Below are positions 23,921-35,043 of a stretch of 64,000 nucleotides of DNA, piece after piece (position 1 is the stretch's first letter; each line of letters opens with the position of its first letter). The DNA is from Gentiana macrophylla (Eukaryota; Streptophyta; Magnoliopsida; Gentianales; Gentianaceae): contig JAOBSW010000080.1 in the NCBI GenBank assembly GCA_026214975.1, positions 1-64,000 of the forward strand, in the 5' to 3' direction. A program made the translations under genes and the position numbers. Below the pieces are notes generated by a model. The model did no database searches. It saw only the letters and a program-made list of their open reading frames with translations, and had not been told where the DNA came from.

Positions 23921-24130
23921 CTCGTTTAGATATTTTATGTACACTTGTGATCATCTCCTAATTATTTGATGACAAGTAATATAGTGACATGTGTCCTAAC
24001 TTAGTTTCCATTCTTTACGTAATCCTATGTGTCTACCGTGTACGCTGCTTTAAAAATCAATGGTGGAAAAGATTTTTTTAGCATTTTGTTGTATACACTT
24101 CGTGGCAGACAAACATTCCTCTTTTCTTAA

Positions 24131-24355
24131 ATTGCTAAACCCTAACTCAGTAAGTAGCCTTCGCGCCCGATTCCATAGGAGTCATGGAGAGAGGTTAATC
24201 TGGGGCCTGCAGCAGTTTCAGGAAGGGAACTGCGTTATTTTATCTTCTTATCGAAAGGGCCGGCCCTTTACGGGACTCGAACCCCCACATTCCGGCCAGA
24301 CTCAGCACTACACCACACCCAACCTTTACCACTGTGGCTACATATATCAGGGGAT
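24131..24355 (-). mobile_element. tRNA-derived SINE
   Basis: The 225-bp insert is flanked by a 19-bp direct repeat, AACATTCCTCTTTTCTTAA, at 24112-24130 and 24356-24374. On the minus strand a Pol III box A (TAGCCACAGTGG) near 24346 and box B (GGTTCGAGTCC) near 24284 are spaced as in a tRNA head. The 3' end lacks a clear A tail. Long target repeats and internal promoter support a SINE. Confidence 0.8.
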
Positions 24356-24374
24356 AACATTCCTCTTTTCTTAA

Positions 24375-25001
24375 TTCAGTACAGATGTGTGTATATAGCC
24401 ATAGGTGTGTACTTTTTAGTGTAATGATCATTCTTTTAGATTGATTTGTTTAAAAGAGAACCAGAAGTCACACGAAATAAACTTAAAAGACTTATCCAAA
24501 TATAATCTGAATAATTTGAAAAACATAAATAAAATAAAATAAAAAATTATTCATATAATTAATTTGAATAAGTGATACAAATTCTAACCAATTGAACTAA
24601 ATAGATTATTGCCTTAGGAATTGTCTGAAATAATATATATACACAATTTTAATATTATTATAGGGATATATTAGTCAATTCGCTTAGAAATTTGAGTTTC
24701 ACAATTGGTATGCAACCATTCTACAAGAACAAAAGAAGTAGACGAAAAGAAGAATGAACATCTCTCATCTTCTCTATACTTACAAAGGAAGGAATTTATA
24801 TATCATCAAAGGAAAAACTCACTTGGAAAAATCTTAGGAAAAAATACATCATTCTTTGCTTATTAATTTCTCCCCCAAATTCGAGCTTTATTTTAACTTT
24901 TTTAGTCGCCGCGTCCCGATTTTCTTCACTAGTCTTTCGAACCTTGTAGTCGGCAATGCTTTGATAAATAAATTAACAATTTCTTGAACATTGTTGTTGT
25001 G
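24375..25001. other. Non-coding AT-rich region
   Basis: No gene visible. Confidence 0.4.
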
Positions 25002-25619
25002 TGACGATGGTCAGGTCGGTTAGGGCCCGTGTCCTGAATATAAGGGATGCATCTAAGCCAATGTAGAATACGAAGGGCGTCTCGACCGAGGTCGGGAGCC
25101 CGACCAAAGATCCACCAAAGCACGGCGCGAGCCGCCTCGCCTCACGCCCAGCATGTAGGACGGTGCGCCGGTAATGTACACGCAGAGTGTGACCATAGGA
25201 ACTCGGCTGGTATGCCCGAGCACTCAGTCGGTTACACTCACGTTTCCATAAATTAAGGATGAACATGGGAAAGGAACCTAGCCTCATTAAGGCCCTGGTT
25301 CAACATTAAAGATAAATGAGAGATTATCTCCTAATAATAGGGATTCGTATCAATCCCATTTAATGATAATGTAACCGAATCCTTGAAGGATACGGCGGGA
25401 TTAGAGTTACGACTCCCTATATAAACCTCCTACAAGAACTACGGCTGGCTTGATTCCAAAAAAAACACATTGGATACGTTGGCAGCTTGGGGATAATCCA
25501 AGTTCAGTCATAATATCACAAACACAACCCGTTTTTTTTTTGTGTTTACCGGTGAACGGAGGAACTACTCCTAGATCCATTAACCCGAAAATACTTGTTG
25601 GCGAAATCCGACTTCGTCA
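25002..25619 (+). repeat. 5' LTR of a truncated Ty3/gypsy element
   Basis: The segment begins TGACG and ends CGTCA, giving inverted termini, with a TATA box (tatataaac) near 25416. A primer site follows after one base. GC-rich composition contrasts with the flanks. Confidence 0.75.
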
Positions 25620-25620
25620 T

Positions 25621-25636
25621 TGGCGCTAGAATGATG
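25621..25636 (+). promoter_or_regulatory. Primer binding site of the gypsy element
   Basis: tggcgctagaatgatg begins 2 bases after the LTR, the position of a minus-strand primer site. TGGCGCTAGAA is a common primer site start in plant gypsy elements. Confidence 0.65.
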
Positions 25637-25680
25637 GCCTTTTACTGGTAGTTTCAACAAAAATCGTCACCACAGTCATC

Positions 25681-26110
25681 ATGCCGCCAAAAAATACGGG
25701 GAAAAAGACACATGATGCAACCACCCAGGGTGGTGGATCAAACCTAGCAGAAAAAGAGGCGGAGGACAAAATGCAGGAGGGGAAAAATACGCCACAGTAG
25801 CACAACCATCGGTAGAACCTCTTCCAAATCCGGCACAACAGGCTTTAGTGGAGGCCCTGTCAGGTCTTAATACCATGGCTTTCAAAACTATTGCGGGCAA
25901 TGCGTTCAAAGTACGTGGGGAGGATAATACAGATGAAGCTCTCAAAGAAAACCCGTAAGTAGAGGATCACAATAAGGTCCCTGATCCACTACGGGAAGAA
26001 CACGCCGAAACTCTATCTTCGAATTCTAATCTTGGGAGAAGAGAGGTCAGAGACCAAACCCGAGAGGCGGCTCGGGTCGAGCTGGACGCCATGGGTAAGA
26101 TTACTTTTTC
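25681..26110 (+). pseudogene. Gag N-terminal fragment, Ty3/gypsy
   Basis: An ATG at 25681 opens MPPKNTGKKTHDATTQGG, a basic start like plant gypsy Gag proteins. A stop follows at 25797, with a frameshifted continuation (VEPLPNPAQQALVEALSG) that stays open to about 25955. Another piece runs to about 26110, where similarity to an element ends. No Gag core, zinc knuckle or pol is present, so the element is truncated at its 3' side. Confidence 0.55.
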
Positions 26111-27033
26111 TATATGTACACGAGTGTCACAACTGACACCGTTACATTTGGATTCACCTCGATGATTTCTATCATTTCGATCTGTTGAGCGAACAGAAGA
26201 TCAACAATTTTTCCATCTCTGATATATACCACAACATAAATTAGAATTTTAGTATACCCCATTGTAACTAGATAAGCATACAACAGCATATCAGATAAAA
26301 AGAATTGTTGTTTGCGAGAACCAATGTGTATCAGGAATGGTTCACTAGCCCGTAAGCAAACTTAACAATATGTAATGCAATCACGGCTCGCAGGGATAAT
26401 TTTCTGTTACGAAACCCATACAAGTCACATTCTAATTTTATTTTATTTTATTTTACTTTACTTTTTTTTTAATATTTAAAATGTGCTTATCAAACCTGAT
26501 TGGTTGAAATACCAGGGATTCAGAACGCTCAAAAAACTCGGACAAAGCGGATGTAGATTGGTGTGAGCCAATCCATAATCTCGCCGGTTTTTTACAATTC
26601 AAACAAAAACACCAGCATCATCACCACAGTGGTTTTATGGTAGTCCAGGCCACCATGTCATACTTGTCCACCAATGAAATGTCTTATAAGAAGGGTAAAA
26701 ACGTCAATACATAGGATTTATATTTTACACGGTGGGCCCTTATGTTATTTGCCATTTTTCTATTGGTCCTGGATCACCAAGTCATCATTGGTCCAGAACC
26801 ATAATAAAATTTCCCTCATCACCAATAATAAAATTACTAAAACTAATTCTAGCAATTATTACCATAGATTTTTCCTCCCTTCTTTTCGACATTAATCTTA
26901 TTAAATTCGAAGCAAAGTAAAATAGTCGGAAGCAAAATCACCGAATCCAGTCCGAAGCAAACAAGTATCATCCCCGACATACTAACAACCATATTTGAAA
27001 AGGGACTGAAAGGATAATATAAACTTATATATC
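26111..27033. other. Non-coding region
   Basis: No gene supported. A 73-codon frame at 26674 has no recognisable domain. Confidence 0.4.
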
Positions 27034-27041
27034 CATGTAAC

Positions 27042-28079
27042 TATGGCTGAGCAAAATAACCAGTAAACCAATCCAAATCGTAAATCGATCCAAATCAATT
27101 CGAATTAACCAAACCAATAGCAAACCAAATGAATTGGTTTGGTTTGGAACCAAATCAAACTGCATTGGATTGGTTTCGGATATTTTTTTTCACACCCAAT
27201 CCAAACCAAACCAAACCAAAATTTTAATACATTAATTATATATATTATATATTATACTCATTATATATTATACTCATTTGTCTTATACCCATTTTCGGTA
27301 GGAAAATTTATATCCGTTAGTAAAATCAACTGTGGTCTTTTAAAAACATTGTGTGGGGGAATGTGAATAGAAATGACATTATAATGCCATGTAGAGACAA
27401 TTTTGACGCTTTTGATTATAAGTAATGATAAGGAAAACTTTTGCGCTATTGTGATTTGCGCTTATTATTGTTGTTTTAAATGTTGGTTCGCTTGGAAACA
27501 CAAAATGGTACATTCATTTTGATCATTCTCGCATCTAGTCATGCAAGTTGGACTTGTCTATTTTGCTTCATTGAAAAAATGAACATTGATCTAATTCTAT
27601 TTCATTGTTTTTTTAAATGAGCCATGGAGGTTGGAGGTTTTGTTGGCTCTTTGTTGGAGTTGGATTGGATGCTTGTTTTTGTTGTGGTTTGCTATGTTAT
27701 TTTGGTTGGAAGACGACATGGTGTTTGATCATTTTGTTGTGTCAACATTTAGCATTTTGCGCTTTTGATGTAAATATGTAAATCAATAAACGCATGTATG
27801 TAAGTATACAATTTATGGAGGATTGATCAGAAATTAAATTATATTGTAATGTATGTAGCTACTTAGAGTTTATGTAAAAATGTTGGTTTTTGTCAAAAAT
27901 TTTAAGATTAGAAACATAAACCAAAACCAATTCAATCCAAACCGAAACAAATTAGTAACCAAACCATTTAGGGTTGATTCCGTTTTAGTTTGGTTTGGAA
28001 AACAATTATGACGCCCCAAACCAACCCGAGTCTTTCAAAACCAAACCAAACCCCCCAAACCAATCCAAGCTCACCCCTA
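27042..28079. mobile_element. Non-autonomous hAT-type element
   Basis: An 8-bp duplication CATGTAAC flanks it (27034-27041 and 28080-28087). The right end, read in reverse, is TAGGGGTGAGC and the left end is TATGGCTGAGC, a hAT-style terminus. Subterminal regions are rich in ggtttggtttgg and its complement. No transposase frame is found in its 1038 bp. Confidence 0.8.
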
Positions 28080-28087
28080 CATGTAAC

Positions 28088-28237
28088 CGTTATTACGGGA
28101 TCTTCTTAACCATTACTTACTGTAGTCCACATAAAGGTTATGTACACGCACAAATCAAAATTTATCACCAAAAACTAATATGCTCTGCAAAAAGACCTGG
28201 GAAAATCTGATTTTTACTTTTTTTATTTTTTATTTTT

Positions 28238-28291
<54 letters not shown>

Positions 28292-28898
28292 TCAGATACT
28301 ACCAATCATAGATGACAAATGTATACGAGACATCTCTTTCATTTTCCAAAACTATCAAAGCAGTTATATTTTAACTTGTATTATTTCACCCCAAATGGTC
28401 ATGTACTTTCAACCTTTTTTAACATTCAAGACAATTTTACCGAAACACAAAGTCACTTTATTCTTTGAAGAACATTCGATCATTTACTGTGAACAATTAA
28501 TTAAATTCACTGACGATGACAAATTATGTCACCTTAATAATCCGGGTCCTAATTGAATCTAGTAATGAATATCCCAAAACTCTAATGTCTAAAGTACGTG
28601 ATGGTGGAACTTAGTATTTATGGTGAGTCTAAGATCGTATCTTAGACGCTTTCACGATCGTTGTTAGGTTCAGGAATCAGCCTTATATAGTTCACGGAAT
28701 GAGGTATTTATAATGACAACACTTGCTCTAACCCTAATAATAAGTCGAACATGTTATTGTCATCTTTACCCTTTTTGGGCCTTAACCCTTGCCCAAGTTA
28801 TCGCCGTTCTTCGGGCCTAGATAGCTGGTGCGGACTCTGTCCTCGATGACGATATTACCGACCTACGGTACTAGACTCTGGAACTCGTTGTCCTACAT
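28088..28898. other. Non-coding region before the TR-GAG element
   Basis: Holds a (TA)n tract at 28243-28283. The last 300 bp look like old LTR debris, with agctggtgcggactctgtcc near 28823 repeated at 36904 beyond the element. Confidence 0.4.
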
Positions 28899-30748
28899 GA
28901 TGAGCGTTATTTTTCACCAAACAAATTTATTAAATACTCAAGACATCGGTGACTAAACAAGCTCGACCGGCGATGGACCGGTCGATTGCTAGTATAGCTA
29001 CTGGGGAGTCGAGGTCGATCCCCACAGAGAAAGGTGTGTTTGTGAGTACCAAAGTGAACTTCTAACTTAGTCTAGGCAAACAAGCGGTTGGTTGGTTGTT
29101 ATTACACTATGCTAAAACATAAAAAAGAGAGAGAAGATTAAACTACTAGATTCAACGAGGAGAAAGGGACATAGCCGAACCATGATCAATGTGACTAATC
29201 TCAACCCTAAGGTAGACAAAACCGGGAGTGTGCATTATAATAAAGCGAACTCTTGCATTCAATTTCACGGGTGCGAACTCTAAACCCGGTGCTAGCGTCT
29301 GAACAACTCTCTTCTAACACCTTATGCCATGTTAAGGTCCGAACAACTCTCTCCTAACAAGTCATGTTTTGCACTCGAGCCGCTTAAACAAATAAATGAG
29401 TAACCTCACGATGAGCTCGGCTTAACGACTAAACCGAGACTACACCGCGATCCTAGAACCCCTTTTCACACCCCTCTCTCGAACAACTCTCAAGAGTGAT
29501 GTGTGTGATATTTGACCTAGGTAGCTAATCTAGCTCAAATCCGTTATAACAAGTTCTAAGGCGTGAAACATACAAGAAACAACAATAAAACACACTACCC
29601 ACTCCCAATTTCATCACCCAAAGGGTGATTTCATCACATATCACATGACCCGGCTATGGGGAGGAATTAACTACTCATTATACTAATTAAAACATGAAAG
29701 AAACAATAAGTAAGAAGCATAATAAGCATAAGGAAGAAGATAAATACCATAAAAGTTGCAGAAATTCGAGTTGGAGATGAAGGTACAAAAATGGAGATTC
29801 ATCAAAAAGTAGGAGACTTGTTGTTTGGATTGAAATTCTAATCTAATAAATGAAAAGAGGGAGTTAAGAGGTGTTTGATCTACATAAATTTATCGTAATC
29901 TAAGCTATTACAAATTTCGAGCAAAACCTAGCTAAGGGAAGGGAGAAAGTCGAAGTCCCTTCAAGAAATGAAATGAGGGGGTATTTATAGTGCAAAGGGG
30001 AAAAATCTGCAGAAAATTGGTCCAAACGCTGGTTTGAGACATGGAACCAGCGTTTGGAGTTGAGGAGTTGAATCTTTGGGAGTCAAGGGGTTCAAAGCGC
30101 TGGTTTGGCAGAGCTGGGAGCGCTGGTTTGGGAGCTGGGAACGCTGGTTTGGGAGCTGGGAACGCTGGTTTGAGACATGGAACCGGCGTTTGAACGCTCC
30201 AAACGTGCGTTTCGCATGATGCAGCTTTTTCCGCTGTAGTAAAACCTTCATAACTTCTTCATCCGAGCTCCGATTGGGGTGATTCAAGATGCGTTGGAAA
30301 TCTCTTTCAATTCTCTACAACTTTCATGAAGAAGTCATGACCAGAAAATGCCTCCATCATGGGTCAAAATGCTTCTGAATCAGAACAGTCACTCGGGCAC
30401 CAACTCTTTCTCTTCCTTTTCCTATTCTTTCTTCTTTCTTTGCTCATTCTTGCACCTTGATCACACTTATCATCATAAATCTTCGCCTTCCGGGTTCTCG
30501 AGACACCATTTCCTACATCATCACAACAACCAAAAACAACCAAAACATTCCGGAGGGTAAAAGTGCTCTCGGAATAGGGTCAATATCACTAAAAAGAGGT
30601 AGTAAACTATCAAAGTGACGGATTTACTCCCGTGCTAATAATTCACGATATTGCCCCTAAAACGGTCTAAATCACCAAGAAAGCGTGCTAAAAGTGGGAT
30701 AAGCGGGGTAAAAGATGCACCGGAATCATGTAAAGTTGACTCCCATCA
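28899..30748 (-). repeat. 3' LTR of the TR-GAG element
   Basis: 1850 bp. On minus a TATA box, CTATAAATA, lies at 29982-29990. Upstream of it in transcription sense is a motif array (30022-30215). Confidence 0.95.
30022..30215 (-). repeat. Motif array upstream of the LTR TATA box
   Basis: About seven copies of a CGCTGGTTT-type motif occur in both directions. The first two form a perfect 13-bp hairpin (arms 30022-30034 and 30045-30057). Three others (gctgg at 30122, 30143, 30164) are tandem with a 21-bp period. The same array is at 36172-36355 in the other LTR. Confidence 0.85.
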
Positions 30749-30762
30749 ACCACCCCACACTT
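30749..30762 (-). promoter_or_regulatory. Polypurine tract of the TR-GAG element
   Basis: On minus, gtgtggggtggt abuts the LTR start TGATGG. Confidence 0.75.
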
Positions 30763-31443
30763 AGCCTTTGCTCGTCCTCGAGTAAAATAGGCGTTTTAAA
30801 ACAAACCAAGGGATTCAACTTTATGATGTAGGTGCTACTACTCACACTCTCAAGGTAACCACAAAGTAAGAAACACGAACATATACACATTGGTGCAACA
30901 TTATCAAGAAAATGGAGTGTGTGTGGTGCCAAGCTAAAACCAAGTGCTCAAAATGATTGTCGGGGCTTGAATCCCAACCAAACGCCTACCAACCGTCTCA
31001 TAATCACTAGCCTCTCCACTAATCAAGGTCACTAAGTTTGGACACGATCGAGCAGGACTTGAAGGGTTATAATGTTAGGCTAGGGTGATTCCGGTTAATC
31101 GAATAGGATATTTTGGGAATTGGAGAAAAAAGAAATGCAGTGAACCTAATCAACAAGTGTACCACTTCATCTCTACTATACAAACCATCCAAACTCCTTT
31201 TGATTATTTTTAACACCTTGGGAACCATAGAATGCTAACATACCGAACTCATTGCCTAATTCAACTATGTTTCAAGTTTCATAAAGCGAGGTCGAATACA
31301 TTAGCACCTATCTCACTATCCCAACTCCAACATCATAAGTATAACTTTTGAGCTCATTACTTTGATTCCAACCCTTTATTTTATAAACTCCAAACTCTTA
31401 TTCGTTGAGAACTTTCTAATTTATTTTGAACTTTGATTGATTG

Positions 31444-31474
<31 letters not shown>

Positions 31475-32892
31475 GAAGAGAAAATGAAGAATTTCACGAC
31501 TTTTTCTTTTCTCTTTAGGCCAACCCAAACATTAGGGCCAACTTAGCTCCTCTTCTCCTTATAGCTCCAAACCAAGAAAACACCAACCCATCACAAGACA
31601 TCATTTCCCCACCCCACACTTGCACGAGCAAGTCCGGCCTAACAAAAGACTAAGTCCACTCGTAGGGTATGAATGAAGGAATGTGACCATAAATAAAGCT
31701 CAAGGTAGGTTTCGACTAAGTAACAAAAGCGGCTATCAAGCGAATGGTGGTGAGACCATTCTATCAAGGCTAAGAGGGGCTCACGAAGGGTAAATGTTCG
31801 GTTAAGGCTTATTTGGTTATGGTAGGTCAAAAGAACGCCAAAACCGTCATCCCATGTCCTACTTAGGTAAACCTATGACATTTCGTCTCAAGGCTAGTGA
31901 TATGAAAGGTGGTAGCAATCAAATTGTGCACAAAGTGTAGCTTTCGTGAAAGTAATAAACTTCATTCTCAAGATAATATCAAACCGCAATGTACATGTTC
32001 GGGGTCCCGACTAAGGTGATCACCCCTCAAATGTGAAAATAACACATACAACACGGTGTTAAGACCCTTGAAAAATTTTAAAAATTACCCAAAAACCGAC
32101 TCGAGCCCGATCATAGGCTAAGCATACCACATTTATAGCACATTTAACAACGAAAACAAGAAAACAGCTAAGTCTCCCACCCCACACTTAAACGAAACAT
32201 TGTCCTCGGTGTGAGAGATAAAAGAGTAAAAGACTTAGCTGTTTGACCAAAACCCAGCAGAAAGGCGCACTTTAGCCCACGTGACATCTTCTAGTAAGCT
32301 CCATCTCGAATACCGAACACCATGTAGACAGAAAACAAGGCAAACACATGCACGGAAAAAAAACCCACGTGCCAAAAGATGGTGATAGATACGAGATATA
32401 TAAATATAGAAGCCATGCCACAATCAAGGTATCAAAGCATATCAACCATACTAGACGGGAAGTGCACTGGATGTAAAGATAATCCAAAGAAACACAGAGC
32501 ATCCACGCATAAAATAAGGCCACAGAGGCGCACATAAAAACATCCCGTCTATGTACAAAGGCCGAACCAAAAGGAAATTCTCATCCCACACTCTCTTTTA
32601 AGCAAAACTCTCCCCTCTTACAACCAAAAACTACTTCAAAAACATAATTATTACCAAAAGGGTGGGTTGCCTCCCACAAAGCGCCTTTGTTTTATGTCTT
32701 TGGCTCGACAAAATGACTTATACGGTGCCAATTTTTCAAAGTTATACTATTGGCACAAAGCGAGAAAAAGTAGAAGTGCTTTGTTTAACGTCGTTAGCAT
32801 CGACGTAGTGGGCTATATACTGGACTCATACCACAAAAGACTCAAAACAACTCAAGACAACATTTTTAATTCAATCAAAATCACCAAAACCA
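30763..32892 (-). other. Non-coding 3' interior of the TR-GAG element
   Basis: No gene. A T tract lies at 31449-31474. On minus, GTGGGAGGCAACCCAC at 32665-32680 is a short hairpin seen downstream of coding regions in many plant gypsy elements. It suggests that this interior derives from an autonomous parent after loss of pol. Confidence 0.55.
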
Positions 32893-33903
32893 TCAACCGA
32901 AATCCGAACTCAAGAATATCAACAATTCAAGGAGAATGAGCATAGAAAGCATAGGGGAAAACGAGTTCATTAGGAACTTACCGCACATGGCTCTTGGGAA
33001 TCCCCTTTCGTTGAAATCCGCCATCATCCTCTTCTTGAAATTACCATCCCATGGTAGTTGTTCCCTTTCATAAATCTTGTGAGCTTTATCTACCGGAGAG
33101 TAAAGAATGTAGTAGTCCGGGACCGGTATGCTAATAACCTCCAACTCTTCCGGTAACTCTACCATGGATGTCATATCAAGCTCATGAGATTTCATCACAC
33201 ACTCCAAAATTGCATCATCATACAATTCAATCGGGAGTGATGGTGAAATGGGCGATCCCGTCTTCTCTTCAAACTCAGAATCCGGTTCTTCAAAAAATGT
33301 GCTCAAATCTATCATACACTCCTCCAAGTCATCGTCTTGCATTTCTTCGGGAGGCGGTGTAATAGACAAACATTGCACCTCTTCCATCTCTTTTTCATCC
33401 CAAAACGAGCTACTTTCATCACCAAAGATTTCATGTTGAGTCTTAACAATGGTTGGTTCCACCATACATTCCACCAAGGCATCATCAATGTTCTCATCGG
33501 GAAGTGAGGGTGTAATTGGAAGAACGTGAAACCTACCACAGTCAAACTCCACAAGAGGAGACTCTAGTGACATGGGCGATCCCAACTCAATCTCTAGCTC
33601 GGAAAAAGCTTCATACAGATAAAAATCATCATCCTCTCTCTCCGTTTTCCTTGAATGAGCCTCTTCTCGCTCTTTTCCCACGGCTTCTAGCTCCTTTCTT
33701 GTTTCTTCTTCTTTCTCAAACCTCCTCTTTTCATTTAATTGCACTACTCGATCTTCAAGATTTTGCAAAGATTCCTCTTGTTGGTCCAACAATTTCTCAT
33801 GGTGTGCATCTTCAATCTTTTCCCCTACCGACTTCATCTCACTCGGTTTCTTGCGTCTTGGCCCTCTTCTTGTCTCGGAAACATAAAGTCTAGAAGTTTC
33901 CAT
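32893..33903 (-). CDS. Acidic repeat ORF in the TR-GAG element (Gag extension)
   Basis: The 336-residue frame has no recognised domain. Residues 20-90 are charged and heptad-like, a probable coiled coil. The rest is acidic and carries three copies of a motif, at 130-148, 181-198 and 219-238, with the pattern I-[ST]-P-x-x-P-x-E-x-x-D-D then x-L-E-C-[MV] or close variants, spaced 40-50 residues apart. The C-terminus is hydrophobic (about 313-332). In the frame upstream of its first ATG, TKRFDQIERI follows directly from the Gag frame after a one-base shift near 33920, so Gag and this ORF were probably one protein. It occupies the place where protease and pol would start. Function is unknown. Confidence 0.6.
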   Translation of the reverse strand: METSRLYVSETRRGPRRKKPSEMKSVGEKIEDAHHEKLLDQQEESLQNLEDRVVQLNEKRRFEKEEETRKELEAVGKEREEAHSRKTEREDDDFYLYEAFSELEIELGSPMSLESPLVEFDCGRFHVLPITPSLPDENIDDALVECMVEPTIVKTQHEIFGDESSSFWDEKEMEEVQCLSITPPPEEMQDDDLEECMIDLSTFFEEPDSEFEEKTGSPISPSLPIELYDDAILECVMKSHELDMTSMVELPEELEVISIPVPDYYILYSPVDKAHKIYEREQLPWDGNFKKRMMADFNERGFPRAMCGKFLMNSFSPMLSMLILLELLIFLSSDFG

Positions 33904-33919
33904 AATCCGTTCAATTTGG

Positions 33920-34516
33920 TCAAAGCGCTTGGTCAGGTTGTAACATCATTATATCACCACCGCTTGAAGCATGAAGTCGGTTTTGCATATCTTGATCAAG
34001 TCCCCTCAAGAAACAATGGACTTGGTCCCCAAGAGTGACTCCATGTACGGGACATTGGCGCAACAAGGCCTTATACCGTTCCCATGCCTCGAGTAGTGAC
34101 TCGTCTTCGTAAGCATCAAAGGTCATGATTGCCTCTTTCAAATCAAAAACTTTCCCCGGTGGATAGTATTTAAGCAAAAATGTGCGCACCACCTCGGTCC
34201 AAGTGTGTAGGGAGTCATGCCTTAAGGAGTCATACCACGCCCTTGCTTGGTCTTTTAGAGTGAATGGGAACAAAAGTAGCTTGATTGCCTCTTCACTAAC
34301 ACCTTCCATCCTTATAGTCCGACACACCTCGAGATAATGATCCAAGAAGAAGTAAGGATTTTCGATTGCCGTCCCTCTAAAGGTTGAGTTGTCCCTAATC
34401 ATATTGATAATATTTTGCCCAATACTCATAGTGTTGGCGGTGATCGGGGGCAACCTTATCGGACTATGCCCCACCAAGTCGGCCCGTGGCATGACCAAAT
34501 CTCTACAAGTCCGCAC
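33920..34516 (-). CDS. Gag core, Retrotrans_gag type
   Basis: The 198-residue frame shows the plant Gag core: NPYFFLDHYLEVCRTIRMEG, then an LKDQARAWYDSL block, then a WTEVVRTFLLKYYPPGK block, with the trailing QCPVHG. This domain assembles the particle that packages element RNA in the cytoplasm. No zinc knuckle follows. The frame should start upstream: the N-terminal piece lies at 34563-34892 in another frame. It ends at a stop about 20 bases before the acidic ORF, consistent with one frameshift. Confidence 0.9.
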   Translation of the reverse strand: MRTCRDLVMPRADLVGHSPIRLPPITANTMSIGQNIINMIRDNSTFRGTAIENPYFFLDHYLEVCRTIRMEGVSEEAIKLLLFPFTLKDQARAWYDSLRHDSLHTWTEVVRTFLLKYYPPGKVFDLKEAIMTFDAYEDESLLEAWERYKALLRQCPVHGVTLGDQVHCFLRGLDQDMQNRLHASSGGDIMMLQPDQAL

Positions 34517-34562
34517 ATCTCCTTGATTCGGTGCCGGATTGGGGTTTGCATATGAGCTTGCA

Positions 34563-34892
34563 TTAATGCTTGAAACGCTCTTGTACTTGATTCATGAGCC
34601 AATTCATAGCATTCGGGTCCATCGGTGGCATTGCTCCACCTTGTCCTTTCCCTTGACAGTTTACCCTTTGTTGAACATTGTTACTTAAGGATTGGCCTTG
34701 AGCTCGATTAGTAACTCCTTGACCTCCCCCGATAGAAGGGTGTTCCACAAAAACTTGGCCTCCACGACTAACTTGATTAGTTTCTTGGTCCATTTCCGTT
34801 TGTTCCGGACTCAAACCTTCAAATCTAGCAATCAAATTCCCAACTAGAAGGCCCCTTCCTCTTTGTTTAGCAAAGGTCTCCATTCTAGACAT
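34563..34892 (-). CDS. Gag N-terminal segment
   Basis: A 109-residue polar frame, rich in Q, N and G, opens MSRMETFAKQRGRGLLVGNL and lies between the primer site and the Gag core. It probably encodes the Gag N-terminus and is separated from the core by a frameshift and stop near 34560. No domain is recognisable by itself. Confidence 0.6.
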   Translation of the reverse strand: MSRMETFAKQRGRGLLVGNLIARFEGLSPEQTEMDQETNQVSRGGQVFVEHPSIGGGQGVTNRAQGQSLSNNVQQRVNCQGKGQGGAMPPMDPNAMNWLMNQVQERFKH

Positions 34893-35021
34893 GTAAGGTT
34901 CAAGCGGTTCTCAAGAACTCCGGGAATTGCACTACAAAACACCAAACAACAAGAAAACAATAAAATAAAACCTAGGCCCAAGCCTTCGGTTCACTTGCAA
35001 GATATCACAAATAGCACACAT

Positions 35022-35040
35022 CTTCCGGACAGCGGCGCCA
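35022..35040 (-). promoter_or_regulatory. Primer binding site of the TR-GAG element
   Basis: On minus, TGGCGCCGCTGTCCGG starts 3 bases after the 5' LTR. It resembles the tRNA-Asp complementary site used by Athila-type elements, with a few mismatches. Confidence 0.8.
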
Positions 35041-35043
35041 TTT

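Larger units (their letters stand above)
23257..24092. repeat. Duplicated segment, copy 1
   Basis: This segment (tRNA 5' part, copia RNase H remnant, and the tttagatattttatgtacac block) matches 54696-55150 and 56072-56209, then continues at 63955-64000 beyond the LINE. Copy 1 has an extra MITE (23533-23784). Copy 2 has about 900 extra bases (about 55155-56071). Identity looks high but with scattered substitutions and indels. Confidence 0.85.

Noticed and set aside
24240..24330. Intact second tRNA gene on minus
   Set aside because: Boxes A and B are present but the stems do not pair as a cloverleaf, and a 19-bp target duplication marks a SINE.
29985..30287. 100-codon minus frame with QLPNQRS repeats, and its partner at 36083-36436
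   Set aside because: They translate the LTR motif array and run across the TATA box region. The two LTR copies encode different frames.
30348..30560. Serine/histidine-rich frame present in both LTRs (also 36497-36817)
   Set aside because: It lies on the strand opposite to the element, with no domain. Length differs between the copies through an indel.
33168..34038. Plus-strand frames of 60-125 codons opposite the acidic ORF and Gag
   Set aside because: They are shadows of the minus-strand coding region.
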